A DNA stretch of 42,968 bases from Deltaproteobacteria bacterium (lineage in GTDB: Bacteria; Myxococcota_A; Polyangia; DRWM01; JAAZOP01). Shown here piece after piece: positions 1 through 6,977 of the stretch. Both the position numbers and the translations under genes were made by a program. The notes beneath the pieces are model-generated. The model did no database searches. It saw only the letters and a list, made by a program, of their open reading frames with translations, and was not told the origin of the DNA. The stretch lies in contig JACRCZ010000037.1 of assembly GCA_016218765.1 (NCBI GenBank), forward strand, positions 1 to 42,968. The letters are read 5' to 3'. How positions within the stretch are numbered: the first letter of the stretch is position 1; each line of letters begins with the position of its first letter.

Positions 1-326
1 AGGAACTCGGACGCGCCGGTCTTCATCGCCTCGACGGCGGTCGGGACGCTGCCCACGGCGGTGAGCACGATGAAGGCCGCGTCCGAGCCGCGCGCCCGCG
101 CCTCGCGAATGACGTCGATCCCGGTCATGCCGGGCATGGCGAGGTCGGTGATCACCAGATCGGGGGGACGCTGGGCGAGGGAGTCGAGGCCCTCGGGGCC
201 GTTGCCGGCGGCCTCGACCGCGAACCCGCACGTCTCCAGGAAGCGGCGCAGCAGATGGACGATCGCGGAGTCATCGTCGATGACCAGGGCGAGCGAACCG
301 TCGAAGCGGCGGGGAGCGTCGGTCAC
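1..326 (-). CDS. Response regulator, receiver domain (partial, C-terminus off the left edge)
   Basis: The first ~108 residues of a two-component response regulator are visible, read leftwards from a GTG at 326; the rest lies beyond base 1. The receiver fold is clear: an acidic pocket in VIDDDSAIV (about residues 15-23), the phospho-acceptor Asp in VITDLAMPGM (D61), the conserved Thr in VLTAVGS and the MKTGASEF end typical of NtrC-like receivers just before the conserved Lys-Pro, which is outside the window. It sits 51 bp downstream of the DUF35-SCP2 gene on the same strand. No ATG fits the frame; the GTG gives an N-terminus of normal receiver length. A TATGAT hexamer at 335-340 just before the GTG could give a nearly leaderless transcript, but no convincing -35 accompanies it. 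The output domain, and therefore the target, cannot be seen. Confidence 0.85.
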   Translation of the reverse strand, partial: MTDAPRRFDGSLALVIDDDSAIVHLLRRFLETCGFAVEAAGNGPEGLDSLAQRPPDLVITDLAMPGMTGIDVIREARARGSDAAFIVLTAVGSVPTAVEAMKTGASEF

Positions 327-377
327 GGCCGTGCATCATAGCGCGGGCGTGCGGCGTGCGGTACCGACGTGTTGGCG

Positions 378-1502
378 CTACGTGCCGTCGCGCAGGACGG
401 AGCGGGGGAGGCGATCGAGCTTGAAGATCGTGGTGAACTCGCGGTTGACGCTGATCCAGAGCTTGCCGGCGATGATGGCGTTCGTGAGCGCCTCGCGGAA
501 GGTGAGCCAGTCCAGGAGGGTCTGCGGATCCTGGAAGAGGAGGACGAGGTCGGTAGGGCCCTTGAGGGGGCCGGGCGAGACGTCGAGCGTGCCGTCGTCG
601 ATGACCATGGCGAGGGCGCCGCCCGGGGTCTTGATCGCGATGCGGCGTTTCCAGCCGGCGAGGTTGTGGCGGGCCCGCGGGCTGCGGCGCGCGTCCTTGG
701 CGAGCTTCTGCAGCATCTTGAGGGCGCGAGCGAGCTTGGCCTTGGCGTCCGGGGTCGCAGGGGGGACCGCAGGCTCGGCGGGCCGGGTGAAGTCCAGCTC
801 GCTCTCCAGGAGGGGCGACTTCGCGAGCTGCGCGGCGGTGAGCTCGGATTGGGGCACGGCGAAGACGTCCGTCGGCTTGCCGATGCGCCGGTCGCGGAAC
901 ACGACCTTCACCGGCGTCCCGCGCCGGAAGACGAACGGCGTCAGGACGCCCTTCGTGGTGTACACGTGCATCGGCACGGCGGTGTCGGCACCTTCGAGCA
1001 GGACGCGGCCGCGGCCGAACGGCACCCAGCTCTGGAAGAGGGAGTGGGCGAAATAGGTCACGGGCGGCGTGTTCATCATCACGCCCGTGTCCGGCATCGG
1101 TACCGGCTCCAGCTCGGTGAAGTCGCACTCGGGGCAGAACAGCTCGAACGGCGGCACGCGGACGACGCCGCAGCCGGGGCAGCGCGCGCCGTAGATCTTG
1201 AGCTCGTCGCGCAGCCCCAGGAAGTACTTGGAGAACTCCCCCTTGGTGCGCTTGTAGAAGGTGAACATCGCCTCGTTGCTCTGGAGGTAGCCGACGCCGT
1301 CGCGGGCGACGACCTCCGAGGCGACCGGGGGGTTCATGTGGGGCGGGATGACGCTGGAGGAAGCCGGGGAGGGAGCGGTGGAGCGGTGGCGCGGTGGAGC
1401 GGTGGTACGGCGGGCGAGCGGTCGAGCGGTCGCACGAACGGGTTTGCGAGCGGGTTTGCGGGTGGGCTTGCGGGCGGGGGGCTTCTTGGGGCGAGGAGCC
1501 AT
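378..1502 (-). CDS. DUF35 OB-fold/zinc-ribbon protein fused to an SCP2-like domain, with a basic N-terminal tail
   Basis: This 374-aa protein is probably the partner subunit of the thiolase encoded just upstream. Residues 1-55 form a Lys/Arg/Pro/Ala-rich tail with repeated KPxRK units. A rubredoxin-like zinc ribbon follows (C108, C111, C123, C126), then the OB fold typical of DUF35 acyl-CoA-associated proteins (about 130-215). The C-terminal ~110 residues (IAIKTPGGALAMVIDDG to the end) look like an SCP2 sterol/acyl-carrier fold; that call is weaker. The start is well supported: AGGAGGT, overlapping the thiolase stop codon, lies 6-7 nt before the ATG, so the tail is translated. An internal ATG at codon 56 would remove the tail but has no better site. 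DUF35 proteins bind thiolase-family enzymes and help hold the CoA substrate (family knowledge). The tail-coding DNA at about 1370-1440 contains short GAGCGGTG repeats, so part of the tail may derive from repeat DNA. Confidence 0.8.
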   Translation of the reverse strand: MAPRPKKPPARKPTRKPARKPVRATARPLARRTTAPPRHRSTAPSPASSSVIPPHMNPPVASEVVARDGVGYLQSNEAMFTFYKRTKGEFSKYFLGLRDELKIYGARCPGCGVVRVPPFELFCPECDFTELEPVPMPDTGVMMNTPPVTYFAHSLFQSWVPFGRGRVLLEGADTAVPMHVYTTKGVLTPFVFRRGTPVKVVFRDRRIGKPTDVFAVPQSELTAAQLAKSPLLESELDFTRPAEPAVPPATPDAKAKLARALKMLQKLAKDARRSPRARHNLAGWKRRIAIKTPGGALAMVIDDGTLDVSPGPLKGPTDLVLLFQDPQTLLDWLTFREALTNAIIAGKLWISVNREFTTIFKLDRLPRSVLRDGT

Positions 1503-1506
1503 CGTG

Positions 1507-2715
1507 CTACCTCCTCTCCAGGACCATGGCGACGCCGTACTGGGCGATGGTCGAGCCCGTGCCGTGGACGAGACCGCGAGCGAAGCCGTGGTCGAGCATC
1601 TCGCGGCGGGCGGACCAGGTGGAGAAGACGTTGGAGCCGCCGACGAAGTGGCCGCCGAAGGTCAGGCCGCCGGAGGGGTTGATGAGGACGCGTCCGCGGC
1701 CGTCGGGCGTCTTCATGATTTCCTCCTCGATCAGGGCGTCGGTGCGGCCGATGGGGACGAAGCCCATTTCGCCCATGGTGATCTGGAGCTGCTTGATGAA
1801 CGCGTCGTGGAGCTCGACGACCTGGATCTCCTTGAGCGGGTCCTTGATGCCGGCCATCTTGTAGGCCGCCTGGGCGGCGAAGTGATCGGAGAAGATGCGG
1901 CCCATGTACTTGTGACGCAGGTCCTTGCCGGAGACGCTGTGCTCGTTGGAGGCGCCGACGCCGGTGATCCAGATCGGGTCCTTGCCCGAGTTGGCGGCGA
2001 TGGCCTTGGCCTTCTCCTCGCTGGCGAAGAGCACGGCGCCCGCGCCTTCGGTGTAGACGCACATCTCGAGCAGCTTGAAGGGGTAGACGACGTAGCGCGA
2101 GTTGAGGGCCATTTCGGCCGTGACGTTCTCGTCCTTGCGCTGCGCGAAGGGGTTGTTCTTGGCCTGGGCGCAGAGGACCTCGGCGATGCGGGCGCTGATT
2201 TCCGGCTTGAGGTCGCCGGGGTGGTCGTCCATGTACGCCAGGACGACCTCGGCGTAGCTGTCGGAGGCGGTCCATCCCAGCTCGCGCTCGAAGAAGGTGT
2301 CGCCCGACCAGCCGATGGTCTTGATGACCTCCGGGGTTTCGGTCATCGATTCGAAGTCGAAGCAGTCGGTGGCCTTCTCGACGCCGAGGACGAGGACGGT
2401 GTCGTACAGGCCGCTGGCGACGAAGGAGTAGGCGGCGAGCATGGCGTAGGCGCCAGTGGCTCCGCCGTTGGTGACGCGGATGCCCGGCTTGTTGGCCATG
2501 CCGATGATGCCCTGGAGCGGGTGTTCGGGAATGGCGGACAGCTCGAAGATGTCGTTGTAGATGCCGAAGACGGCGGCATCGACGTCGCGGACCGAGACGG
2601 CGGCGTCCTCCAGGCACGACTTCACGGCCATCTGCGACAGGCCGTAGTAGGTGCGCTCGACCCACCGTCCCTTGCACGGCGTGATCGCCGCACCGACGAT
2701 GCCCACCTTTCTCAT
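1507..2715 (-). CDS. Thiolase-superfamily protein (SCP-x/Ltp type) lacking the nucleophilic Cys
   Basis: A 402-aa thiolase-fold protein, close to the usual length for the SCP-x/acetyl-CoA acetyltransferase branch. The N-terminus MRKVGIVGAAITPCKG and the C-terminal motifs VELHDAFI and NPSGGLTFGGH are diagnostic; the HDAF and GGH histidines are kept. Where active thiolases have Cys in an NNNCSTG-like loop (Cys85-type position), this protein reads TNGGATG (residues 82-88), so Gly85 replaces the nucleophile. Classical thiolysis by a covalent acyl-enzyme is therefore unlikely; retro-aldol or non-covalent Claisen chemistry, as for the Ltp2 steroid side-chain aldolase that also works with a DUF35 partner, is an inference. 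The start has AAAGGAGAGG upstream. It is coupled to the DUF35-SCP2 gene (4-bp spacer, ribosome site in the stop codon) and faces a second thiolase pair across 344 bp. Confidence 0.87.
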   Translation of the reverse strand: MRKVGIVGAAITPCKGRWVERTYYGLSQMAVKSCLEDAAVSVRDVDAAVFGIYNDIFELSAIPEHPLQGIIGMANKPGIRVTNGGATGAYAMLAAYSFVASGLYDTVLVLGVEKATDCFDFESMTETPEVIKTIGWSGDTFFERELGWTASDSYAEVVLAYMDDHPGDLKPEISARIAEVLCAQAKNNPFAQRKDENVTAEMALNSRYVVYPFKLLEMCVYTEGAGAVLFASEEKAKAIAANSGKDPIWITGVGASNEHSVSGKDLRHKYMGRIFSDHFAAQAAYKMAGIKDPLKEIQVVELHDAFIKQLQITMGEMGFVPIGRTDALIEEEIMKTPDGRGRVLINPSGGLTFGGHFVGGSNVFSTWSARREMLDHGFARGLVHGTGSTIAQYGVAMVLERR

Positions 2716-3059
2716 GCCCCTCTCCTTTCGTATGAAGTCGCTTGCCGGGGACGCTCCGCCTGCCCGGCGGTGACGGCTCAGCCGAATTGATCTGTGGATA
2801 TCACGGCGTGAAGGGGCGGGTCAACCGCGGCGCCGCGAGCTTGGCCCGATCCGGACGTCGCGCAAAGGGCGCAAAGGGCCGCAAGGGACGCAAAGGGGGG
2901 GGAGGGAAGAAAGGAAGAAAAGGGGGGTTGGAAGGCGCTCCGGAATCGGCTAGACAGGGCGGACCGCGTCGAGGGAGGGGGACCGGGCGGTGCAGGCAGC
3001 GCCGGAGTTCCGCATCGCGGGGGAGCACGACCCGCGGGGGTCGGGAAAGGGGTTCGAGG
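2716..3059. promoter_or_regulatory. Divergent intergenic region between the two thiolase/DUF35 operons
   Basis: This 344-bp spacer must hold the promoters for both thiolase operons. I see no convincing -35/-10 pair on either strand. An imperfect palindrome (GTGGATATCAC, about 2795-2805) could be an operator half but is weak. The middle (2861-2937) is filled by GCAAAGGG-type tandem units and a purine run, described separately. No ORF with good codon use or a ribosome site is present; the open frame running upstream of the plus-strand thiolase is only an extension without a start signal. Confidence 0.4.
2861..2937. repeat. GCAAAGGG tandem repeat followed by a purine-only run
   Basis: Four imperfect copies of CGCAAAGGG occur between 2861 and 2897 and run into a G/A-only stretch to about 2937. 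The unit resembles the GCGCAGAGACGCAGAG repeats found at 12687 and 41053 in this window, so it is probably a degenerate member of the same dispersed family. It lies in the divergent spacer, not in a gene. Confidence 0.6.
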
Positions 3060-4478
3060 ATGATTCGATTCAGCAAGCGTCAGTTGAAGACGCCGCGGTT
3101 CCTGCGCGACGTCTACCTGGTGACGGGCGGCCAGAGCGAGTACCGCCGCGCGTTCCCGGAGAAGCGCACCGAGGAGCTGTGCATCGACGCGTTCCAGGAC
3201 GCGGCGAAGTACATCGGCATGACCCCGCAGGCGATGAAGAAGTACATCCACACCTGCTACTACGGCCACTTCGCCGACCACTTCGGCGACCAGCTCCTGG
3301 GCGAGGCCGTGATCCACGATCGCCTGGGCCTCGACCCGCTCGGCAACATCGGCGTCAAGACCGGCGGCGCGACCGGCGGCTCGACGATCTGGGAGGCCGC
3401 CAAGGCCGTTGCCTCGGGCTACTCCGACTGCACCCTCGCCCTGGGCTGGGAGCGGATGGACGAGGTCCCGACGGACGAGGGCAACAATTACATCTCCTGC
3501 GCGGCCGACAAGGACTGGGAGACGCCGCTGGGGCACATCTACACCGGGTACTACGCCGTCATGGCGCAGAAGTACTGGAAGGTCTACGGGCGCGAGGAGG
3601 AGTCGTTCCGGCGGACGCTGGCCGAGATCTCGGTCAAGAACCACGGCTACGCGTGCCACAACCCGATGGCGCAGGCGCCGATGAAGATCACGGTGGAGGA
3701 CGTGCTCAAGTCCCCCGTCGTGGCCTACCCGCTGCGCGCGCTCGACTGCTGCCTCATGAGCATGGGGGCCTCGTGCGTCATCCTGGCCGACAAGGAGACC
3801 GCGTACGAGATGTGCAAGGAGCCGCTGCTCATCTACTCCACGGCGGGCTCGCACACGCTGCGCGTGGCCGATCGGCGCGACATGGAGATCCCGCTCCTGC
3901 CCAACGAGACCGAGGAAACCTACAAGAACATCGACAAGGAGTTCCCGGGCGGCGAGCGGTATCCCGGGTTCACGGGGTTCCTGGCGGCCCGGATGGCGGC
4001 CTACTACGCCTACCGCATGGCGGGCATCAAGGACCCGACCGAGGACCTCGACCTGGTCGAGCTGCACGACGCGTTCACGATCAGCGACATCCAGACCTAC
4101 GAGGACATCGGCATCCGGCCGTACGGCAAGGGCCGCACCTACGTCGAGAGCGGCGACTGCTACCTCACGAACCCCAAGACGGGGAAGTCGGGCAAGCTCC
4201 CCGCGAACCTCTCGGGCGGCCTCATCGGATGCATGCACTCCGTGGGCGCCACGGGGATCATGCAGACGGTCGAGTGCATGCTGCACATCCACGGCCGGCA
4301 CGCCGAGATCCACGGGGATGCGAAGCGGTGGGAGAGCTACGGCAAGAAGAAGCCCGCCGACTGGCAGGACCTGCAGGTCAAGGGTGCGAAGCGCGCGCTG
4401 GCGATCAGCCATGCCGGCGTGGGCAGCCACGTCACCTGCACGATCCTCATGAAGCCGGACGCCCGGCTGGACAAGTAG
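3060..4478 (+). CDS. Thiolase-superfamily protein, second copy, lacking the nucleophilic Cys
   Basis: A 472-aa thiolase-fold protein, about 70 residues longer than the minus-strand neighbour, the extra length being mostly in the second half. The start is the ATG of MIRFSKRQLK, preceded by GGGAAAGGGG; the frame stays open upstream but has no better start. The nucleophile loop reads TGGATGGS (from residue 101), with Gly103 at the Cys position. The C-terminal motifs VELHDAFT and NLSGGLIGCMHSVGATG keep both conserved His residues. It is therefore a thiolase fold with altered chemistry, like its divergent neighbour; the two differ enough in sequence to be different functional types rather than a recent duplication. 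The DUF35 gene starts 10 bp downstream, so the two probably form one complex. Substrate unknown: aromatic succinyl-CoA, steroid side chain or ketone-derived CoA esters are all possible from family precedent. Confidence 0.87.
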   Translation: MIRFSKRQLKTPRFLRDVYLVTGGQSEYRRAFPEKRTEELCIDAFQDAAKYIGMTPQAMKKYIHTCYYGHFADHFGDQLLGEAVIHDRLGLDPLGNIGVKTGGATGGSTIWEAAKAVASGYSDCTLALGWERMDEVPTDEGNNYISCAADKDWETPLGHIYTGYYAVMAQKYWKVYGREEESFRRTLAEISVKNHGYACHNPMAQAPMKITVEDVLKSPVVAYPLRALDCCLMSMGASCVILADKETAYEMCKEPLLIYSTAGSHTLRVADRRDMEIPLLPNETEETYKNIDKEFPGGERYPGFTGFLAARMAAYYAYRMAGIKDPTEDLDLVELHDAFTISDIQTYEDIGIRPYGKGRTYVESGDCYLTNPKTGKSGKLPANLSGGLIGCMHSVGATGIMQTVECMLHIHGRHAEIHGDAKRWESYGKKKPADWQDLQVKGAKRALAISHAGVGSHVTCTILMKPDARLDK

Positions 4479-4488
4479 GAGGCGCACG

Positions 4489-5079
4489 ATGAGCTACTCG
4501 GTCAAGGTCGTCAAGGGCCAGTTCAAGCTGCAGGGCGAGTTCCACACTGCCGAGCCGAACCAGCCGATCCGGGACGAGCATGGCAAGCTCTGCGGCATCA
4601 CGAACCCCCGCCGGGTGGTGCACCACCACTCGTACGGCGGTGAGGCGCCGTTCTTCCAGGGGCTCGGCGACGGGCGGCTGTGGGCCACGCGCTGCGACAA
4701 CAAGGACTGCGAGGTCGCCTACAAGGCGCTGTTCATCCCGTTCCGCATCCACTGCCCGGACTGCCTGGAGAAGAACACGCCGCTCGACATCACCGACCTG
4801 GCGAACAGGACGGCCCACGTCTACAGCTTCATGATCTGCGAGCGCTCGGGCGCCTTCAATTCGCTGGAGAAGCCGATCCGCTTCATCAACGTCGAGTTCG
4901 ACGGCGTGTCGACGATCCTGATGAGCTACCTGCTGGGCAAGACGAACCCCGAGATCGGCATGAAGGTCCGTCCGGTCTTCCGCACCAAGCAGCCGACCTT
5001 CACGATCACCGACCTCGCCTTCGTCCCGGCCGACACGAAGGAAAAGGACCTGCCCGCCGGCTTCACGTTCTCCAAGTAG
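4489..5079 (+). CDS. DUF35 OB-fold/zinc-ribbon acyl-CoA-associated protein
   Basis: A 196-aa protein with the two-part DUF35 layout: a zinc ribbon in the middle (C69, C73 and C89, C92; first pair spaced CDNKDC rather than CPxC) and an OB-fold-like half (about 100-175). Unlike the protein encoded at 378-1502 it has no basic tail and no SCP2 part. A ~45-residue N-terminal extension with HHH at 45-47 precedes the ribbon. AGGAGG overlaps the thiolase stop and sits just before the ATG, so it is the second gene of a two-gene operon. By family knowledge it should bind the upstream thiolase and help position the CoA thioester; comparable pairs are BbsA/BbsB of anaerobic toluene breakdown and the Ltp2/ChsH2 steroid aldolase. 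Which reaction runs here cannot be read from the sequence. Confidence 0.85.
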   Translation: MSYSVKVVKGQFKLQGEFHTAEPNQPIRDEHGKLCGITNPRRVVHHHSYGGEAPFFQGLGDGRLWATRCDNKDCEVAYKALFIPFRIHCPDCLEKNTPLDITDLANRTAHVYSFMICERSGAFNSLEKPIRFINVEFDGVSTILMSYLLGKTNPEIGMKVRPVFRTKQPTFTITDLAFVPADTKEKDLPAGFTFSK

Positions 5080-5101
5080 GGGCGCCCGCCGCTCGCTTCC
5101 C

Positions 5102-5130
5102 TTGACACCCGGTCCCGCCCGACGCATCTT
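5102..5130 (+). promoter_or_regulatory. Possible promoter for the 5182-9999 operon
   Basis: A perfect TTGACA (5102-5107) is followed after 17 bp by CATCTT (5125-5130), a poor -10. It lies 52 bp before the first gene of the HtrA/Clp run. The -35 is convincing; the -10 is not. Confidence 0.35.
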
Positions 5131-5181
5131 TCCGCCGCACGCACGCCGCGGGTGGGGGAGTGGACCGTGGAGGCGAGGAAG

Positions 5182-5367
5182 ATGGCGCAGAATCCAGCGT
5201 TGTTCGACCGACGGACCCTCAGCCGTTACCGGAAGGAGGGCGTGGTCACGGACGAGCAGATCAAGGAGCATCTGAAGAAGCTGCCCGACTGCACCGAGAA
5301 GGCCGAGACGCTCGGCGCCGAGCCGCTGCCGGCGGGCGGCAAGGACGGGAAGGACAAGGGACGGTAG
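5182..5367 (+). CDS. Small conserved FDRRT-type protein
   Basis: A 61-aa basic, hydrophilic protein beginning MAQNPALFDRRTLSRYRKEG. It resembles a small family I recognise from myxobacterial genomes (FDRRTxxRxxxxGxxTxxxYxxHLKxLPD) that is often next to DUF1844 genes, as here; its function is not known. I chose the ATG at 5182 with GAGGCGAGGAAG upstream; an in-frame ATG at 5152 would add ten residues but has a weaker context. The C-terminal end is a Gly/Lys/Asp-rich tail. It is the first gene of a co-directional run continuing through DUF1844, protease, Clp ATPase and HAD genes. Confidence 0.7.
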   Translation: MAQNPALFDRRTLSRYRKEGVVTDEQIKEHLKKLPDCTEKAETLGAEPLPAGGKDGKDKGR

Positions 5368-5406
5368 GCGCCGGCCGGAGCGCGGCCCGGCCCCGGGGAG
5401 GAGACG

Positions 5407-5808
5407 ATGGCGGAGCGCAAAGGAGACGGCGTGAAGGTGGTCGACCGTCGCACGGCGGCGCAGGGCGCCGAGGCTGCCGCGCCGGCGGAGGCGCCGGTGC
5501 CGGACGACGAGGCGGCGTTCGCCGCGGCGCGCGAGCGGACGTGCGACGAGCCGGTCCCGCCGATCGACTTCGTCACCTTCGTCCTGTCGTTGTCGACCAA
5601 CACGATGGTCTCGCTGGGCATGCTGCCGGCGCCGGGCACGCAGGAGAAGAAGCTCGACCTGCCGCTGGCGCGCCAGACGATCGATCTCCTCGCCATCCTG
5701 CAGGAGAAGACCAAGGGCAACCTGACGGGCGAGGAGGAGCGCATTCTCGACACGGTGCTCTACGACCTGCGCATGACCTACGTGCAGGTGGTGCGCGAGC
5801 GCTGCTAG
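5407..5808 (+). CDS. DUF1844 family protein
   Basis: A 133-aa protein whose C-terminal 85 residues match DUF1844: PIDFVTFVLSLSTNTMVSLG followed by the LARQTIDLLAILQEKTKGN helix and a closing helix EEERILDTVLYDLR. The N-terminal ~45 residues are low-complexity Ala/Glu/Pro. GGGGAGGAG sits before the ATG. DUF1844 is a small helical family of unknown role found in delta-proteobacteria, Acidobacteria and related groups. It is 39 bp downstream of the FDRRT gene and 14 bp upstream of the protease gene, so co-transcription is likely. Confidence 0.85.
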   Translation: MAERKGDGVKVVDRRTAAQGAEAAAPAEAPVPDDEAAFAAARERTCDEPVPPIDFVTFVLSLSTNTMVSLGMLPAPGTQEKKLDLPLARQTIDLLAILQEKTKGNLTGEEERILDTVLYDLRMTYVQVVRERC

Positions 5809-5822
5809 GCGGGCGCTTCATC

Positions 5823-6977
5823 ATGCACCGGCGATTCCTGGTCCTGGCGGCCGCCGGCGCGCTTGCCGCGAGCTGCGGTCGGGGCGAGCGCGGCTCGGGT
5901 CCGGCGCCCGTTCCCGGTCCGGACGCGGCGGTCGCGCCCCTGCCGGGTCCCGGGCCCGCGTCCTTGGGCGACGCCGGCGGTACCGCCGCCGCGGCGGACG
6001 TGCCGCGCGTCCTGGGACCGATGCCGTCGCTGGCGCCGCTGGTCGAGCGCATCCGGCCGTCGGTGGTGAACATCGTCGCGGCGCAGCAGACGCGGCAGAT
6101 CATGGTCGATCCGTGGGGCCGCCGGTACTGGGTGCCGCGCACGTCGGAGTCCCTGGGCTCGGGGTTCATCGTCGATGCCGAGGGCCACGTGCTGACCAAC
6201 GACCACGTGATCGGGCGAGCGAACGTCATTTCCGTGCAGCTCGACGACGGCCGGGAGGCGCCGGCGAAGCTGGTCGGGCGGGACGATCGCATCGATCTGG
6301 CGGTGTTGGACATCGATGTCGAGGGTCTGGCGCCGCTGGAGCTGGGGGATTCGGACGGCGTGCAGGTCGGCGACTACGTCGTGGCGATCGGCAACGCGCT
6401 CGGGCTGTCCAACACGGTCACGGCCGGGATCATCTCGGCGGTGGGGCGCGAGGTGCAGGCGGACACGCCCGGGTACGCGGATTTCATCCAGACGGACGCC
6501 TCGATCAACCAGGGCAACTCCGGCGGACCGCTCGTCGATCTGGAAGGCCGCGCGATCGGCATCAACACGATGATCACGGCCGAGGGGCAGGGGATCGGCT
6601 TCGCCGTGCCGATCAACATGGTCAAGCAGGTGCTGCCGCAGATCGTCGCGCACGGCGACATGGCGCGCTCGTGGCTCGGGGTGCTGTGGCGGCAGCTCGA
6701 CGCCGACGCCGTGCGGCAGCTCGGCCTCCCGCCCTCGCCGGTCCCCGGCGCCGGCCGCGTCGTCGTCGTGGACGTCATCCCGGACGGTCCGGCGCAGCAG
6801 GGCGGGCTGCGGCCGAACGACGTCATCCTGGCCTTCGGGGACCAGCGCATCGATCGTCCCGTGCTGTTCCCCTGGACCGTGTCCACCGCACCGATCGGCC
6901 GTCCCGTCGACATCGAGATCTGGCGCGACGGGAGCGCGGCGCACGTCACGGTGGTCCCGATGGAGGTGCCTCAATGA
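5823..6977 (+). CDS. HtrA/DegP-like trypsin-family serine protease, lipoprotein, one PDZ domain
   Basis: A 384-aa secreted protease. The N-terminus has a lipoprotein signal peptide with lipobox LAASC (C18), then a ~50-residue Pro/Ala/Gly linker, so it is probably anchored to a membrane facing the periplasm. The trypsin-like domain (about 70-270) has a complete catalytic triad: H128 in TNDHV, D158 in RIDLAVL, S233 in QGNSGGP. A single PDZ domain follows (about 280-380) with a GPAQQGGLRPNDVI core. HtrA proteases degrade or sense misfolded envelope proteins. The stop codon overlaps the Clp ATPase start by 4 bp (ATGA), which couples translation of a periplasmic protease and a cytoplasmic unfoldase. 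The start is the first ATG ahead of the signal peptide; there is no strong ribosome site, so coupling to DUF1844 upstream is possible. Confidence 0.92.
   Translation: MHRRFLVLAAAGALAASCGRGERGSGPAPVPGPDAAVAPLPGPGPASLGDAGGTAAAADVPRVLGPMPSLAPLVERIRPSVVNIVAAQQTRQIMVDPWGRRYWVPRTSESLGSGFIVDAEGHVLTNDHVIGRANVISVQLDDGREAPAKLVGRDDRIDLAVLDIDVEGLAPLELGDSDGVQVGDYVVAIGNALGLSNTVTAGIISAVGREVQADTPGYADFIQTDASINQGNSGGPLVDLEGRAIGINTMITAEGQGIGFAVPINMVKQVLPQIVAHGDMARSWLGVLWRQLDADAVRQLGLPPSPVPGAGRVVVVDVIPDGPAQQGGLRPNDVILAFGDQRIDRPVLFPWTVSTAPIGRPVDIEIWRDGSAAHVTVVPMEVPQ

Noticed and set aside
2790..2810. Palindrome-like GTGGATATCAC as an operator for the thiolase operons
   Set aside because: Imperfect, short and single; no regulator gene of a matching class is adjacent.
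2742..3059. N-terminal extension of the plus-strand thiolase
   Set aside because: No ribosome site, low-complexity Gly/Lys/Arg composition from the GCAAAGGG repeat; the ATG at 3060 fits the family start.
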